A stretch of DNA of 64,000 nt from Euborellia annulipes (taxonomy: Eukaryota; Arthropoda; Insecta; Dermaptera; Anisolabididae), in contig JAKCPI010000352.1 of the NCBI GenBank assembly GCA_023213315.1, positions 1 to 64,000 of the forward strand. Reading direction: 5' to 3'. This document shows, one piece after another, positions 52,967 through 63,194 of the stretch. The notes beneath the pieces are model-generated. The model ran no database searches and had not been told where the DNA came from. It saw only the letters and a program-made list of their open reading frames with translations. Numbering within the stretch: the stretch's first letter is position 1; every line of letters begins with the position of its first letter. A program made the position numbers and the translations under genes.

Positions 52967-53193
52967 GCTCAGGGGCCCACATCTTGTGGGTACGTGGATG
53001 GCGACCACGAGCTGCCCGAGCTGGGACTGGCAGTACTTCTGTTCTTTGCATGTCAGTCTCTTCCCTTCCATATTTTCAACAGGCGTCAGGCCGTACGACG
53101 GGCCGGCCTGTTCTACTTCTTCCCGGTCGCAAAAACCCATAAAACGCCGACCCCGCACCGCGGGAATTTAAGGCGAAGAAAGAAGAAGAAGAT
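52967..53193 (+). repeat. GAA-tailed retroposon G, copy 3
   Basis: GCTCAGGGGCCCACATCTTG to a GAAGAAAGAAGAAGAAG tail, flanked by TTATTTATTAAAATGA on both sides (exact 16-bp duplication). About 85% similar by eye to the copy at 13511 over its length. Overlapping frames on both strands are conserved only in part and I do not call them proteins. Confidence 0.75.
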
Positions 53194-53710
53194 TATTTAT
53201 TAAAATGATATTGATTTGTGTTTAATTTACTTAGAAATGTATAGGATATTTCATATTAAATGTTTAATAAATTACAATATCATTAAGATAGATTAGAATA
53301 AGCATTTTTAAGAAGAAAAGTAGATTTACGCTCTTTTTTACGCGTAGTGTATTAATCCTTTAACCTTAAATCGAAAATCTTGTCAATTTCAAATAGAATT
53401 TATAAATAGCAGAGATTTAAATTTCTCTCTATCTCTCTCCTGTGGATAGGCAACCGTCTCTAACGGGATCCCGCTCCGTCATAAACTAAAGGGATTATAT
53501 ATTGTATGCAGATTGGCCGATGACTTAATGTTTCCTATTGATCATATGACATTGAATCATAATGCTTAGCGTCCAACCGAATAAGAAATCATTTTTATTT
53601 AATATTATGCGTCTATCAAATCACCTACTCGGCAACTTGGTGGTTAAAAAAAAAAAGAGGAAGATAAAAAGAAAAGACATCTTGATGTTTGAAATGATTC
53701 ATTTATTGAA
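53194..53710. other. Unassigned AT-rich sequence
   Basis: No gene or family recognised. Confidence 0.35.
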
Positions 53711-53711
53711 C

Positions 53712-53808
53712 TAGGTGTTAGCGTGCTGGCCTTATATACCAGGGGTCGCGGGTACGGATCCGAGGCAGTCCGATGATTTTATTTAAGCCATTTGGATACC
53801 AAATGGCG
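53712..53808 (+). repeat. SINE C, head half
   Basis: GGTGTTAGCGTGCTGGCC (A box region), GCGGGTACGGATCCG (B box with one change), CAGTCCGATGATTTTATTTA and the core palindrome CCATTTGGATACCAAATGG, then joined to a GC-rich repeat end. Confidence 0.7.
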
Positions 53809-54295
53809 GGCCCGTGCCAGCTGAGGGTGTCCGGCCGGTGGAAACCCCCTGTCTAGATGCCAAAGGCGGGCGCCCTGGGTTCTCATAATTAAAAAAAGGC
53901 GAGGGCTCGAGCCAGCTGGAGAGGAGTCCAGAGGGCGAAGCCGAAGGCGGGCGGCGCGGTTAGTTATACATCTAATAGATCAAAGCGTATTGTTGTTAAG
54001 GAGATTTTTTGATAAGAGAATTTATATTTGTAGATAATTCCAGCATTAAATTTTTCGTTTTTACATTTTACGGCCTTCCTGTTTAGAAAAGGAAGTTGTT
54101 AATTGGTCAGGCGAAGTAATTATTAGTCCATAGGTTACAAGATTTTTTTTTTTTTCTACACATTGAGAAAATTAGATGAGAGATTTTTAATGATGATGGG
54201 CAAAACGTCTGCTGGGTCCAGGGATCTCTAGCCTATCCCTGACCTAGACAAGCGTCTACCAATAATTTTCAAGGGATATTCATAAACAAGTATAG
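53809..54295. other. GC-rich repeat ends and spacer
   Basis: 53809-53965 is GC-rich (GAAGCCGAAGGCGGGCGGCG) and shares GAGGGCTCGAGCCAGCTGG with the GGGCCCGAACCAGCTGGGG segment near 1781. Probably the end of a rolling-circle element. Confidence 0.4.
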
Positions 54296-54428
54296 GAAGT
54301 AGTTGGTAGCGTGTTAACCTTCTATACCGAGGATCGTGGGTTCAGATCCCAGGCAGTCCGATGATTTTATTTAAGCCATTTGTATATCAAATGGCTTGAA
54401 TAAAAATGTCTGGACCCCCAATAGATAG
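54296..54428 (+). repeat. SINE C, head half
   Basis: GTAGTTGGTAGCGTGTTAAC, B box GTGGGTTCAGATCCC, CAGTCCGATGATTTTATTTA, core palindrome, then ATGTCTGGACCCCCAATAG. Tail missing. Confidence 0.7.
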
Positions 54429-54527
54429 ATCATATTTAACGGTTAAATATATGATTGAAAATTCATATTTTCTTTTACAGTGTACTTGGCAGAGAAAAAT
54501 TCAACGATTGACATATAGGGGCTTGTG

Positions 54528-54606
54528 AGTTTTTGATGCTAGGGTCAAGGGTGCAATACACCGGATAAGCTGGAGACCCCGGGTTCGGTTACCTGGGGGC
54601 CAGCGG
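54528..54606 (+). repeat. tRNA-like sequence
   Basis: B-box-like GGGTTCGGTTACC with an A-box-like stretch about 45 bases upstream. No convincing cloverleaf. Confidence 0.3.
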
Positions 54607-54975
54607 AAGTTGAGTCTATTCAATATAAACCACACATTTAATTAGCTAAATTATAAATTCTGATTATCCGTTTGAATTAATAAAAAAAATAAAAATTTAT
54701 CTTCTTCCTGGAAAAACCAGCGTTTGATGTTTATGTAAATAATTATTGGCTTACATCAGTTAAGGAATATTAATATTAAATAAAAAGTTAAAAAGTTAGT
54801 TTTATTTATTATGTAGCTACTTACATATAGGACTATAGCGGTTAGAAATGTAGCAACAGCAAATGTAAAAATCTCACCTGGGAAAAAAAAGAAATTATTT
54901 TGTATTAATTAAATGAAATATGTTGATTTGTATTACTAGATTTGTATTTGCCAGATTTGTATTAATTATTTATTA

Positions 54976-55888
54976 AAAATCTGATGTGATGGTCGCACAG
55001 CACACAACTTTCTCTTACCTTCGGTAATCGAAAGTTGTGTACTGTGCTTGTCACACCAGATTTTTTGTGTCGACATGTATTTAGTTTCCGACAGTAGGGT
55101 ACATTCGATTTTCAAGATGTAAAATTTTTTTTTTTTTTACAAAAAAACATTCACACTTTTCTCATCCACACTCCACTCACACACACATTCACACAGTCTT
55201 TTCGGCAACTTAGGCCATATAAGACTTGACGATAACCGTTGTAATTAATAAATCAATTTGGTGTTCAGGCATTTCTATTTAAGCCATCTGGTATCCAAAT
55301 GGCTAAATAAAATCATCGGACTGCCTGGGTCCGAACCCGCGACGTTTGGATAGGAGGAAGATGTAAAATTTAAAGTATGGGAAAATATTTATATTTTGTT
55401 ACCATGGCAACCATTTCTCCTATCTTTTCTATGGAGTACAAGAGCAAAGTGGTCTTCAGAAGATTTCAATGACAAAATGAGAATATACATTTGAAAGAGA
55501 ATCTAAAATACAGTATAATTGATTTTTGAATTTAAAAAAAAATCGTTAAGGCGAATTTAGAGAAAATCTAAAAAAACTGAAAAAGTGCATTGTAAAGTAC
55601 TACTACTCGATGGTCGATTTTGTTCAAAAGCTTCGTGTCACGTCCCATGGGGGTGCCTAACTTAAATATAAGATTTCAACCTTCTAGCTCTTTTCGTTCT
55701 TGAGATATTTTGTTCACAGACACACAGACAGACAGACAGACCATGTCGCGAAAACCACTTTTTTGGATTCAGGGGACCTCAAAACGTGAAGATCCATCAA
55801 AATTTCGACATCGAATTTTTGACATGAATCCAATACTTTCTCTCTCTATATATTAACATATATAGAGGCAAGAGAAAGTAAAAATATA
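54976..55888 (-). repeat. Family H copy 20, with SINE inserted
   Basis: Hairpin 54977-55066, body interrupted by SINE C (55120-55358) with AGATGTAAAATTT on both sides, microsatellite CAGACACACAGACAGACAGA near 55718, and end GAGGCAAGAGAAAGT. Confidence 0.85.
55120..55358 (-). repeat. tRNA-derived SINE C inside family H copy 20
   Basis: Nearly full length on the minus strand, with the 5'-most tRNA part shortened (GTCGCGGGTTCGGACCCAG present, A box cut). AGATGTAAAATTT repeated on both sides is its target duplication. Confidence 0.8.
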
Positions 55889-55889
55889 A

Positions 55890-56170
55890 ATACTGTACAA
55901 CGTTTCGACTCTGTTTACTTGAGTCGAAGCACGACTGAAGAAGCCGAAACGTTATATTTTTAATAAATAATTAACACATCCTCTCTCAGTATATTTTCCA
56001 TTAAATATCACGGAATTAAATTAACTATTTTTTTTATAAAATGATTCCAACCACTGAAGAAGGCCTACAGCAAGTGGACGAAACAATGCCTGGGATCAAG
56101 TATTTCATATTTTGTAAATATATTTTATTTATGAAAATCAAAGAAGATAAACAGAAAATTTAATTATATA
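55890..56170. other. Ribozyme-like end pieces
   Basis: TACAACGTTTCGACTC (about 55896) and GACTGAAGAAGCCGAAACG (about 55932) are inverted remnants of one foldback. A further motif lies at 56054-56088. Confidence 0.35.
56054..56088 (+). ncRNA. Hammerhead-ribozyme-like motif 17 (degenerate)
   Basis: CTGAAGA at 56054-56060, extra A, an imperfect helix (CCTAC/GTGG with a bulge) not reaching the core, GAAAC at 56080-56084, then AATGC. Probably decayed. Confidence 0.25.
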
Positions 56171-56173
56171 ACA

Positions 56174-56465
56174 ATCTATATATAATAATTGCGGAGTGTC
56201 TGTCTGTCCGTCCGTCTGTCACACTCTGTTTGACCAACTTCTCGTTGGAATTTTGAAACGAAATTTTTGCAGTCTTATAGAGGACGTAATGGAGAGTCCA
56301 GGAAAAATATTCGGGTCAAGAAATTCCTATAACTTTTTGAGTTAATAATTCCTAAAGTTAGAATTTCTCCCATAGGAAATGTATAGAGAAATAATTATGT
56401 ATTCTTTGCATTTAAATATTCTATGAATGTAAACAAATCCTCAAGCAGGCACTGGATTGGAATAC
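56174..56465 (+). repeat. Family D copy, native orientation
   Basis: Starts ATATATAATAATTGCGG, then GTCTGTCTGTCCGTCCGTC, then ACCAACTTCTCGTTGGAATT, AACGAAATTTTTGCAGTC, GAGGACGTAATGGAGAGTCC, and ends AAACAAATCCTCAAGCAGGC, GGATTGGAAT. The clearest native-orientation copy. Confidence 0.7.
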
Positions 56466-56486
56466 ACAGCAATAATAATTTTCTGC

Positions 56487-56592
56487 CCTCGGGCTTGGTG
56501 TATTTGCTAGCGTGTCTTCCTTGTATACCAAGGGTCGCGGGTTAGAATCCCATGCAGACCGAAAATTTTATTTAAGCCATTTGGATACCAAA
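56487..56592 (+). repeat. SINE C, head half
   Basis: CCCTCGGGCTTGGTGTATTT, B box GCGGGTTAGAATCCC, TTTTATTTAAGCCATTTGG; broken off inside the core palindrome. Confidence 0.7.
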
Positions 56593-57351
56593 TTTCAAAA
56601 TGCCTTCCAGGCTGACTAGTACCTTTTATTGATATCAAATTTTTGCCTTGTACATATTTTAGTAACAATACATCAAGTACAGTTAGTAAATAAATAAAAA
56701 ATTTCCTCATTTTGATAGATTATCATATTATTATAATTATTATCTGAATAGGCAGGTTTGAGTATTTTACATTGAAATAAATCAAAATTCAATTTAATAA
56801 AGATTAATATTTCAAGATAATATTTAATAAATCACCTCATTGTGATGTTTGTTATCATTCATGAATTCTCTTCAAGTGTGTGTGTGTGTGTAATGTGCGT
56901 GCGTCTTTCGCAATGATCGAGTAGGCGACCTTTCTAAGTTAAGCTTTGTAATAGTTTAATCTCTATTAATTTTATAATATATCATATATCCCACTTAATA
57001 ATAATATCTTTATCATATGGACAATCAATGAATAACTTTAAATTTTAATCAATTAGAAAATAAAAACTTTAAAGGAAAAAAAAAGTGGAAGTGGAATTAT
57101 TTAACAGTGAAATGAATCAAAAGGAAAAGTAACTAGCCTAAATAATTAATGTAAAAAAAATTTCTTTAATAAAGGAGATTTTTAACTTGGTTGTTTAATC
57201 GAATATTTTCTTATTAAGATACAAAGATATCCTAAAGAATTGAAAGATAGATATATAATCCTGTTTATTAAAAAAAAAAATTTATTTATATAACAATTTT
57301 GATAATTTTTCATATGGGAGATTTAATTATTATAATTTATTGGCTTTAATT
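56593..57351. other. AT-rich spacer; family D piece at 57275-57350
   Basis: (GT)n at about 56876-56890. A short family D piece (ACAATTTTGATAATTTTTCA, GGGAGATTTAATTATTATAA) precedes the family H start. No gene. Confidence 0.35.
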
Positions 57352-58435
57352 TTACTTTCTCTTACCTATGTATAAATGTAATATATATTAGACATGGGTG
57401 ATACTGTATCAATCTGATATTTTGTATCAGGTATGAAAAAGTAACAGATAGTCATAATGGGTGGGAGCAAAAAATATCAGGTATTTGAGTAACAGCTACT
57501 CAGGCACACTCCACTAGACTCGTACTGGGTTTCTCGCGCTTGCGCATTGATCAAATACTTTCTTTTCACTTTAGAGCGTCTTTACCCGATACAGTTTTCG
57601 TTTCGCCTGCTCTCTCTTTCCTTCTTTCTTGCGACCCTCAACTCGTGACGCCCCCGCCCCGTCTCTTCTCTCCTGACAGGGCAATTTCGCTATTGCTCTG
57701 GCGCGCTTTTCGAACGTCATTCCGAATCATTTTTACATTTTTTACTCTACTTTTCTCACTAGGCCCTATAATAATTAAATACAAATCTAATTATTACTAA
57801 TATATTATTTCTCTTTTCTTTAATTTAAGAAAGAGAGGAGAAATGAAAAAAAAAAAAAAAATTTTAATAAATAAGATGTTTTTTTTACTTTGAAACTTTT
57901 TTATTTAAAAACATTAATTAAAAAAGTAAAAATACAAGTAACTGTGAATTTAAAAACATAATGAACTTCAATAAATTAAATTTCTTTCGCTAGTAAAGAA
58001 ATTTGTTAATTATTTTTCTAGTGCAGTATATAACATGACATTTTAAATTTGGAGACATTAAAATGTCAGTTCAGTCAGTTTGGAAAACTCTTTAGTAATG
58101 AATAATTATGAGTTTTTGATTTTTCAAGTCAAGAATATTTATAAATACAGGGGAAAAAAACTTTGAAAAATGTTAATTTAGTCTCTAGTAAAATGACATT
58201 TCATTTGGGGTACTCTTTATTTATTTGACTTTGAAAAATTATTTTTTTAAATTATAAATACAATTTTTAAAATAAAAGTACACCTTGTATATTACTAAAG
58301 TATATTTTAATAGTTTCATGTTTATTCTTTTTTCAAGTTAAGCAAGTTCTTATTGATAGCTTCACAATGATCGAAGTATCAAATCAGATTTGTGGCTAAA
58401 TTACCAACGGTTGGAGACCAAGAAAATTACTACTA

Positions 58436-59416
58436 GAGGTAAAGGTGGTAATATGAGCCCTGTAGGTATTATGAGCCCCCAATATATCTCGTCATAGAGT
58501 TCACACAATCTAATGGGGATTGATGGAAACACTGTGTTCCGTTCTTTTTTAGGCCTCTAGAGAGCTTTGGTTCAGTTGTTGATGATAGATGGTGAATAAA
58601 TCAGGTGTTTGTGTTTTCTTCTACTAAAAAACTTTGAAAGGTACCTATTTAGCCCTTAATTATGATTATTATTCGATTACATTTACTTTAATAGGCTACG
58701 CAATCTAATAGAGTAGGTTTTAAGCTTTGATTTAATGTAGGTGATAATTAATTTAGACAGTAACAAAGATAAAATATGCTTTGAGGAAATTCAATATGGC
58801 TATGTCGGTAATGTGAGCCCCCTTCTGTGCCTGGTATATGAGCCCCAATTTTTGATGGTCCGTCAATACCGGAGAGTCCGTTTTGGAAATGCCAGTGGGA
58901 GTTGATAATTCCGGAGATGAGCATACGCCCTGTAAGTTTTGTGAAGGACTTTACTCTGCCAATCATCAAGGAGAACTGTGGATACAGTGCCTGATGTGTG
59001 AAATGTGGGCGCACAATGACTGTGCTGGGACTGAAAAAGATGTTTATATTTGTGACTTTTGCAGATCATAAAATATTTTCTGTTTTCCAACTTATTTACA
59101 CTAATATAGTTTTGTAATTAACAAAATACAATTTTATAAAGGATATTTGTATTACTAACCTCTTTTTAACACTCTTTTTCATGTATTTACTCTAGGGGCT
59201 CATAATACCAGCACAGAAAATTTTTTCAGCAAAACGAACTTTTTTGATTTTTTGTTATTATTTCACTTTCTGTGTATTTAATCGACTGCATACTTTTTAA
59301 ATATATTCATCAATTGTTATAGTTGAAGTTCAACAGAAATAATTTAGCAAAAATTATTTAAAAAAATTTATTATAACAAAAAAGAAACTAGGGGCTCATA
59401 ATACCACCTTTACCTC
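58436..59416 (+). mobile_element. pogo/Tc1-like element, internally deleted
   Basis: Ends GAGGTAAAGGTGGTAATATG and ATACCACCTTTACCTC, inverted repeats of about 25 bp, flanked by TACTA (TA target). The interior keeps only the 3' end of a transposase gene (58883-59071) and repeats of TATGAGCCC/GGGCTCATA. The DDE catalytic part is gone, so it depends on another copy for movement. Confidence 0.7.
58883..59071 (+). pseudogene. PHD-like C-terminal domain of a pogo-type transposase
   Basis: The 62-residue frame has CKFC (17-20), WIQC-LMC (33-39), MWAH (41-44), C47, and YICDFC (55-60): the Cys4-His-Cys3 spacing of a PHD-type zinc finger, with the aromatic residue before the last CxxC. Such a finger forms the very C-terminus of some pogo/jerky-like DDE transposases in arthropods. 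The stop codon follows two residues later, as expected for a protein end. The start codon is incidental: the catalytic domain that should precede it has been deleted. A host PHD protein is less likely because the frame sits inside TA-flanked inverted repeats. Confidence 0.65.
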
Positions 59417-60426
59417 TACTACTACGTATCGAATCTGTTACTTGTATTTATGTGAAGTTAGCGTTGCTGAGTGAAATCTGTATCGGGTACAAAAATATCT
59501 GGTAAAAATATTGGGTACGAACAAGTACCTGTAACAGCGAGTACCTGGTACAGCAAAATCGCGTATCGACCCATGTCTAATATATATATAGAGACATTGG
59601 ATTCATGTCAAAAATTCGATGTCGAGATTTTGATGGATCTTCACGTTTTCAAGTCCCCTGAATCCAAAAAAGTGGTTTTCGCGACATGGTCTGTCTGTCT
59701 GTGGGTGGGTGTGTGGGTGTTCAATTTTAAGCATGAAGGAATTGAGCTAGGAGGTTGAAATTTTATATTTAAGTTAAACACCCCCCCGGGACCGGAAAAA
59801 TAAGCCTCTAATCAAAATAGGCCAAATAGTACTAGTACTTTACTGATGTACTTTTTCAGTTTTTTTCGTTTTTCTCAAAATTTGCTCCAACGATTTTTTT
59901 AAAATTATTTTTTAGATGCTCTTTAAAATGTATATTCTCATTTTGCAAATGAAATCTTCTGAAGACCACTTTACTCTTGTATTTCATAGGGAAGATAGGA
60001 GAAATGGTTGCCATGGTTACAAAATATAAATATTTTTCCATACTTCTGTAGGGGGTTGGTGGTGTTGTGTGGTGGGTGTTTGTGGTGTTTGTGGTTGGGG
60101 TGGGGGGGGTGGTGGGGGGGGGGAAAAAAAAAAAAATTTTACATCTGAATTCAAATGTTCCGTACTGTCGGGAACTAAATATATGTCGACTCAAAAAATC
60201 TGGTGTGACAAGCACAGAACACAACTTTTGATTACCGAAGGTAAGAGAAAGTTGTGTGCTGTGCGCCAGTCACACCAGATTTTTTTATAAGTAGAGATAT
60301 AAACCAATGCTTTCTTATGGGAAAATTCTAAATTTTCAGCAATTTTTTGAGCAAGGAATTTTGTAGTAAGGAATAAAGAAAAGAGCGATTGCAGCTACGT
60401 TTTATTTCGTTTATTAATCACTTCAA

Positions 60427-60465
60427 GTCGACGTTTCGGTCAGATATACGACCATCCTCAGAGGT
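60427..60465 (-). ncRNA. Hammerhead-ribozyme-like motif 14 (left arm)
   Basis: Minus strand CTGAGGA at 60461-60455, extra T, helix II GGTC/GACC with loop GTATATCT, GAAAC, GTC. Helix I is weak. Confidence 0.45.
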
Positions 60466-60483
60466 TTGATGACACGCTTCATA

Positions 60484-60518
60484 CATGAGGATGGTCTTAG
60501 ATCTGATCGAAACGTCGA
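60484..60518 (+). ncRNA. Hammerhead-ribozyme-like motif 15 (right arm)
   Basis: ATGAGGA at 60485-60491 (first C changed to A), extra T, GGTC/GATC with one G-U, GAAAC at 60509-60513, GTC. Less well preserved than motif 14. Confidence 0.35.
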
Positions 60519-60799
60519 CTTGAAGTGATTAATAAACGAAATAAACGTAGCTCTTTTCTTTATTCCTTACTACAAGATCTACTCAGCTATCCACCTCACA
60601 CTAATACCTACTGGCAGCAAATTTCTACATTTTAAGTAAACTTTATGTTTAATTTTTATTATTTACTTGCTACTCGGGGTCTCTGATTCATTAAAACAAG
60701 TAAATAATAATTTTTGTACATATCAAATTTAAAAAAAAAATTGTAGGTCTATATGATTGCAATAGACATTAAAATACCTAAGATCGTGTATAATTCACA

Positions 60800-60836
60800 A
60801 TGATGAAGGTCATAAATGGCAACCGAAACGTCGGCG
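60800..60836 (+). ncRNA. Hammerhead-ribozyme-like motif 16
   Basis: ATGATGA at 60800-60806 (first C changed to A), extra A, 3-bp helix GGT/ACC, GAAAC at 60825-60829, GTC. Followed by AATTTTTTGGCTGCAAAG, the Penelope-like end module, so it is an end fragment. Confidence 0.35.
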
Positions 60837-61019
60837 AATAAAAATTAAATTTTTTGGCTGCAAAGTTCTTTAGGATCCTGATCTACATTTTAATTTTATT
60901 CCTGAAGATCATTATATTTACATATTAAGTCAAGATATTTTAATTCTGAAGATCTGACTCAGGATTCAATTCAACTCAATAAATTTCTTACTCAAGAATT
61001 ATCAACTGTCTGGTAAGGT

Positions 61020-61370
61020 GGAGGAGGAATGCCTGCTTTAGAGCAACCAAACAATTTCTGCTTCTTGGGGGTAGATAAATGGAAGAAGATCTCTTCCGGA
61101 GTACAACAACAATGAAATGAAGTGTTCCATTGTTATGACTAAATATCACCAAAAAATAAAGGAAAACGGGGATTAAAGTGTAACATAACAGGGAGGAGAT
61201 GTATGATGAATGAGTTCATTTAAAAACTGCGGGAAGAGAAATCAAGATTCAGTTCAGGGAAGTCGGAAGAATGCTGGGATGTGCCAACTGGAAGAGGGCA
61301 ACTTGAAGGGACAGATGGCGATGACTGACCGAAAAAGCCCGTCAGCCAGCCCTCTTCCCTAGGGGCTGTG
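61020..61370 (+). other. Possible degraded LINE 3' end (weak)
   Basis: One frame near 61230-61370 reads EVGRMLGCANWKRAT, stop, RDRWR, stop, LTEKARQP, resembling the tryptophan/arginine-rich end of some non-LTR ORF2 proteins. Interrupted by stops and too short for assignment. Confidence 0.2.
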
Positions 61371-62110
61371 GGTAATGATCAAGTATTCCCTCCGGGATAT
61401 GATGAGTATATAAATAAAGAACAATCACACATTCATCATAAATATCATGACCTCCAATACAAAATAAATAATCAAATTATATATTATGTCAATCATGGTC
61501 GTAGATATCTCAATATAAAATCACAATTGATCTTGAGTTGTATGAAATCTCTTTCTGATGAACTTCCAAACTCATAACATAACAATAAGCCTCATATTAA
61601 ACATGACTTGACTTGTGAAGAATAAAATAAGAAAATATATGAAAGAAAAAAAAGTAACAAGAATTCATTACAATTTCATAACACAGGTCAACAAAAAATT
61701 TTTTTTGGGTTTCTTCTCTAATGCTAGAATTCTGATTCTAGACACCGGAAAAGACTTAAATTTCCATTTTTGGCTTTTAAAGTTTGCTTTCTTTAATTCG
61801 TTCAGGGGTGGACAAAATAATATGAACACCGGAGATATAGAAAATATGTGTTAAGCCACCACCACCATTTGCTTGAAATTTTTTGGATCTGGGGAAGTGC
61901 GGGCTTGGGCTGCTTGTGTACATCCATCCACGTTAGGCTTGAACCGAACAAACCTATTATTATTACATTATAAATTGTAAAAATAATATTCGCAATTTTT
62001 TATCAATGGGTATCTGAATTTGAAATGAAGAAAAACTATTAGTAAGATAAGGTTTTCCCTGAGATTTCATATGGGGCGCCACGGAAATATCCTGATATAT
62101 ATTAAGGGCG
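61371..62110. other. Unassigned AT-rich sequence
   Basis: Short frames at 61368-61577 and 61615-61854 show no motif. No gene called. Confidence 0.3.
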
Positions 62111-62405
62111 CCGGAAACCGAAAAAGTTTAGGAACCCCTTTTATAGAGGAACGTTATGTGGGGAGTTCAGAATAAATATGATCATCAAATCTCCAAAAGC
62201 TCAAAATATTCCTGAAAATTCAGAATTTTACCCAGTGGACAACATTGGCTCTCGTTTTATAAAAAATTAAAGCTAAATAATTTTAAATAATAAATTAATT
62301 GCGTTTCTCAAGTGAAAATTATAAAAATTGTTATATAGATTTGCTAATTAAAAATAGCTATTATTTTATCAAATTCATTCAAAAGGCCTAACGCGGGCGG
62401 TGCCG
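62080..62405 (+). repeat. hAT MITE end joined to family D copy
   Basis: 62090-62145 matches the 4575 MITE (on minus CTTTTTCGGTTTCCGGCGCC). 62145-62345 is family D in native orientation (GAGGAACGTTATGTGGGGAG, TTTACCCAGTGGACAACATT, TTAAAGCTAAATAA), ending GCGGGCGGTGCCGCTAGTTA. Confidence 0.5.
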
Positions 62406-63190
62406 CTAGTTATTTAAGAAAAAGAGAGAGAAAATGGAAAACTGAAATTTCGAAACAGTTATCAACTTGGTTGCTTTTCCGATGGTTTTTCCACTCGCTA
62501 GAACTTGGAAGATAGATGACTGGTCTGGCATTTCCAGCTTCCTACTAGATGTTTCTTCGCAGACAGAAATATTTTGTCTTTTACACTCAATGTTGTCTAA
62601 AAATCTTCTGAACGTTTGTCACTTATAAAATTATTTCTTGACAGAATTTTGCGCCCGTTTGTTCAAATAACAACGACCTTCTTCTTTATGAAACAAACAA
62701 CAACACTAGTTGGCCTCGACGCATATAGAAAAATAGTAAAATAAAAAGAATAGATGAATTTCTAGTTTATATAATGCCACCAAGTGTGGAAAGGGAAAAA
62801 GAAAAGTGAGGGTGTCCCTCAAATGCAATGATGCAATCACATCATAGAGTAGAGGATAAAATGCATAGAGTCGTTTGTTGCACTTTTTCTCTCTCTTTCT
62901 CACGCTCATGGCCATTGGTTGCTTGTTTTTCTATTTAGCTAGGCTAGCTAGCTAGGCGAGGTCGATCCTTGCTTGCCAAGAGAATCTATCTATGAGCGCG
63001 TTCAGGCAGGCCTCTTGCACAATCCACCTTCGAGTGGGAGGCATTCTTACTTAAGACTCACTCTACAACTCATAAAAATTAAATGAAGGAAAGAACAAAA
63101 ATATAAAATGGCGTTTTGAATTAAAAAATATTCTATTCATTTGAGATAAACTCCACGTTTTGTTTTCCATCTCCAGGACAGAGTATAAAA
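62406..63190. other. Unassigned sequence
   Basis: Contains a CTAG-rich stretch (TAGCTAGGCTAGCTAGCTAG near 62936). No gene recognised. Confidence 0.35.
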
Positions 63191-63194
63191 ACAA

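Larger units (their letters stand above)
57389..59579. mobile_element. hAT-type element, TAGACATGGGT end, 2.2 kb
   Basis: Flanked by ATATATAT on both sides. Ends TAGACATGGGTGATACTG and CGTATCGACCCATGTCTA, inverted repeats. Carries the pogo derivative 58436-59416. No hAT transposase domain is recognisable; an 86-residue frame at 57540-57800 has no motif I can name. Confidence 0.75.
57352..60290 (+). repeat. Family H copy 21, split by a 2.2-kb hAT element
   Basis: Native orientation. TTTACTTTCTCTTACCTATG at 57350-57370 is the 5' end; the hAT element 57389-59579 is inserted in the AT tract; the copy resumes at AGAGACATTGGATTCATGTC and runs through GGTCTGTCTGTCTGTGGGTG to the hairpin at about 60196-60285. 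A GT/G-rich expansion lies at 60045-60122. Confidence 0.85.
60366..60583. mobile_element. Penelope-like foldback, arms about 100 bp
   Basis: TAGTAAGGAATAAAGAAAAG at the left and its complement at the right, then AATCACTTCAAGTCGACG in both arms. The centre (GGTTTGATGACACGCTTC) is short. Both arms carry the ribozyme-like motif pointing outward. Confidence 0.75.

Noticed and set aside
52850..53158. 102-residue minus frame across retroposon G
   Set aside because: The frame is not kept in the copy at 13511, so it is unlikely to be coding.
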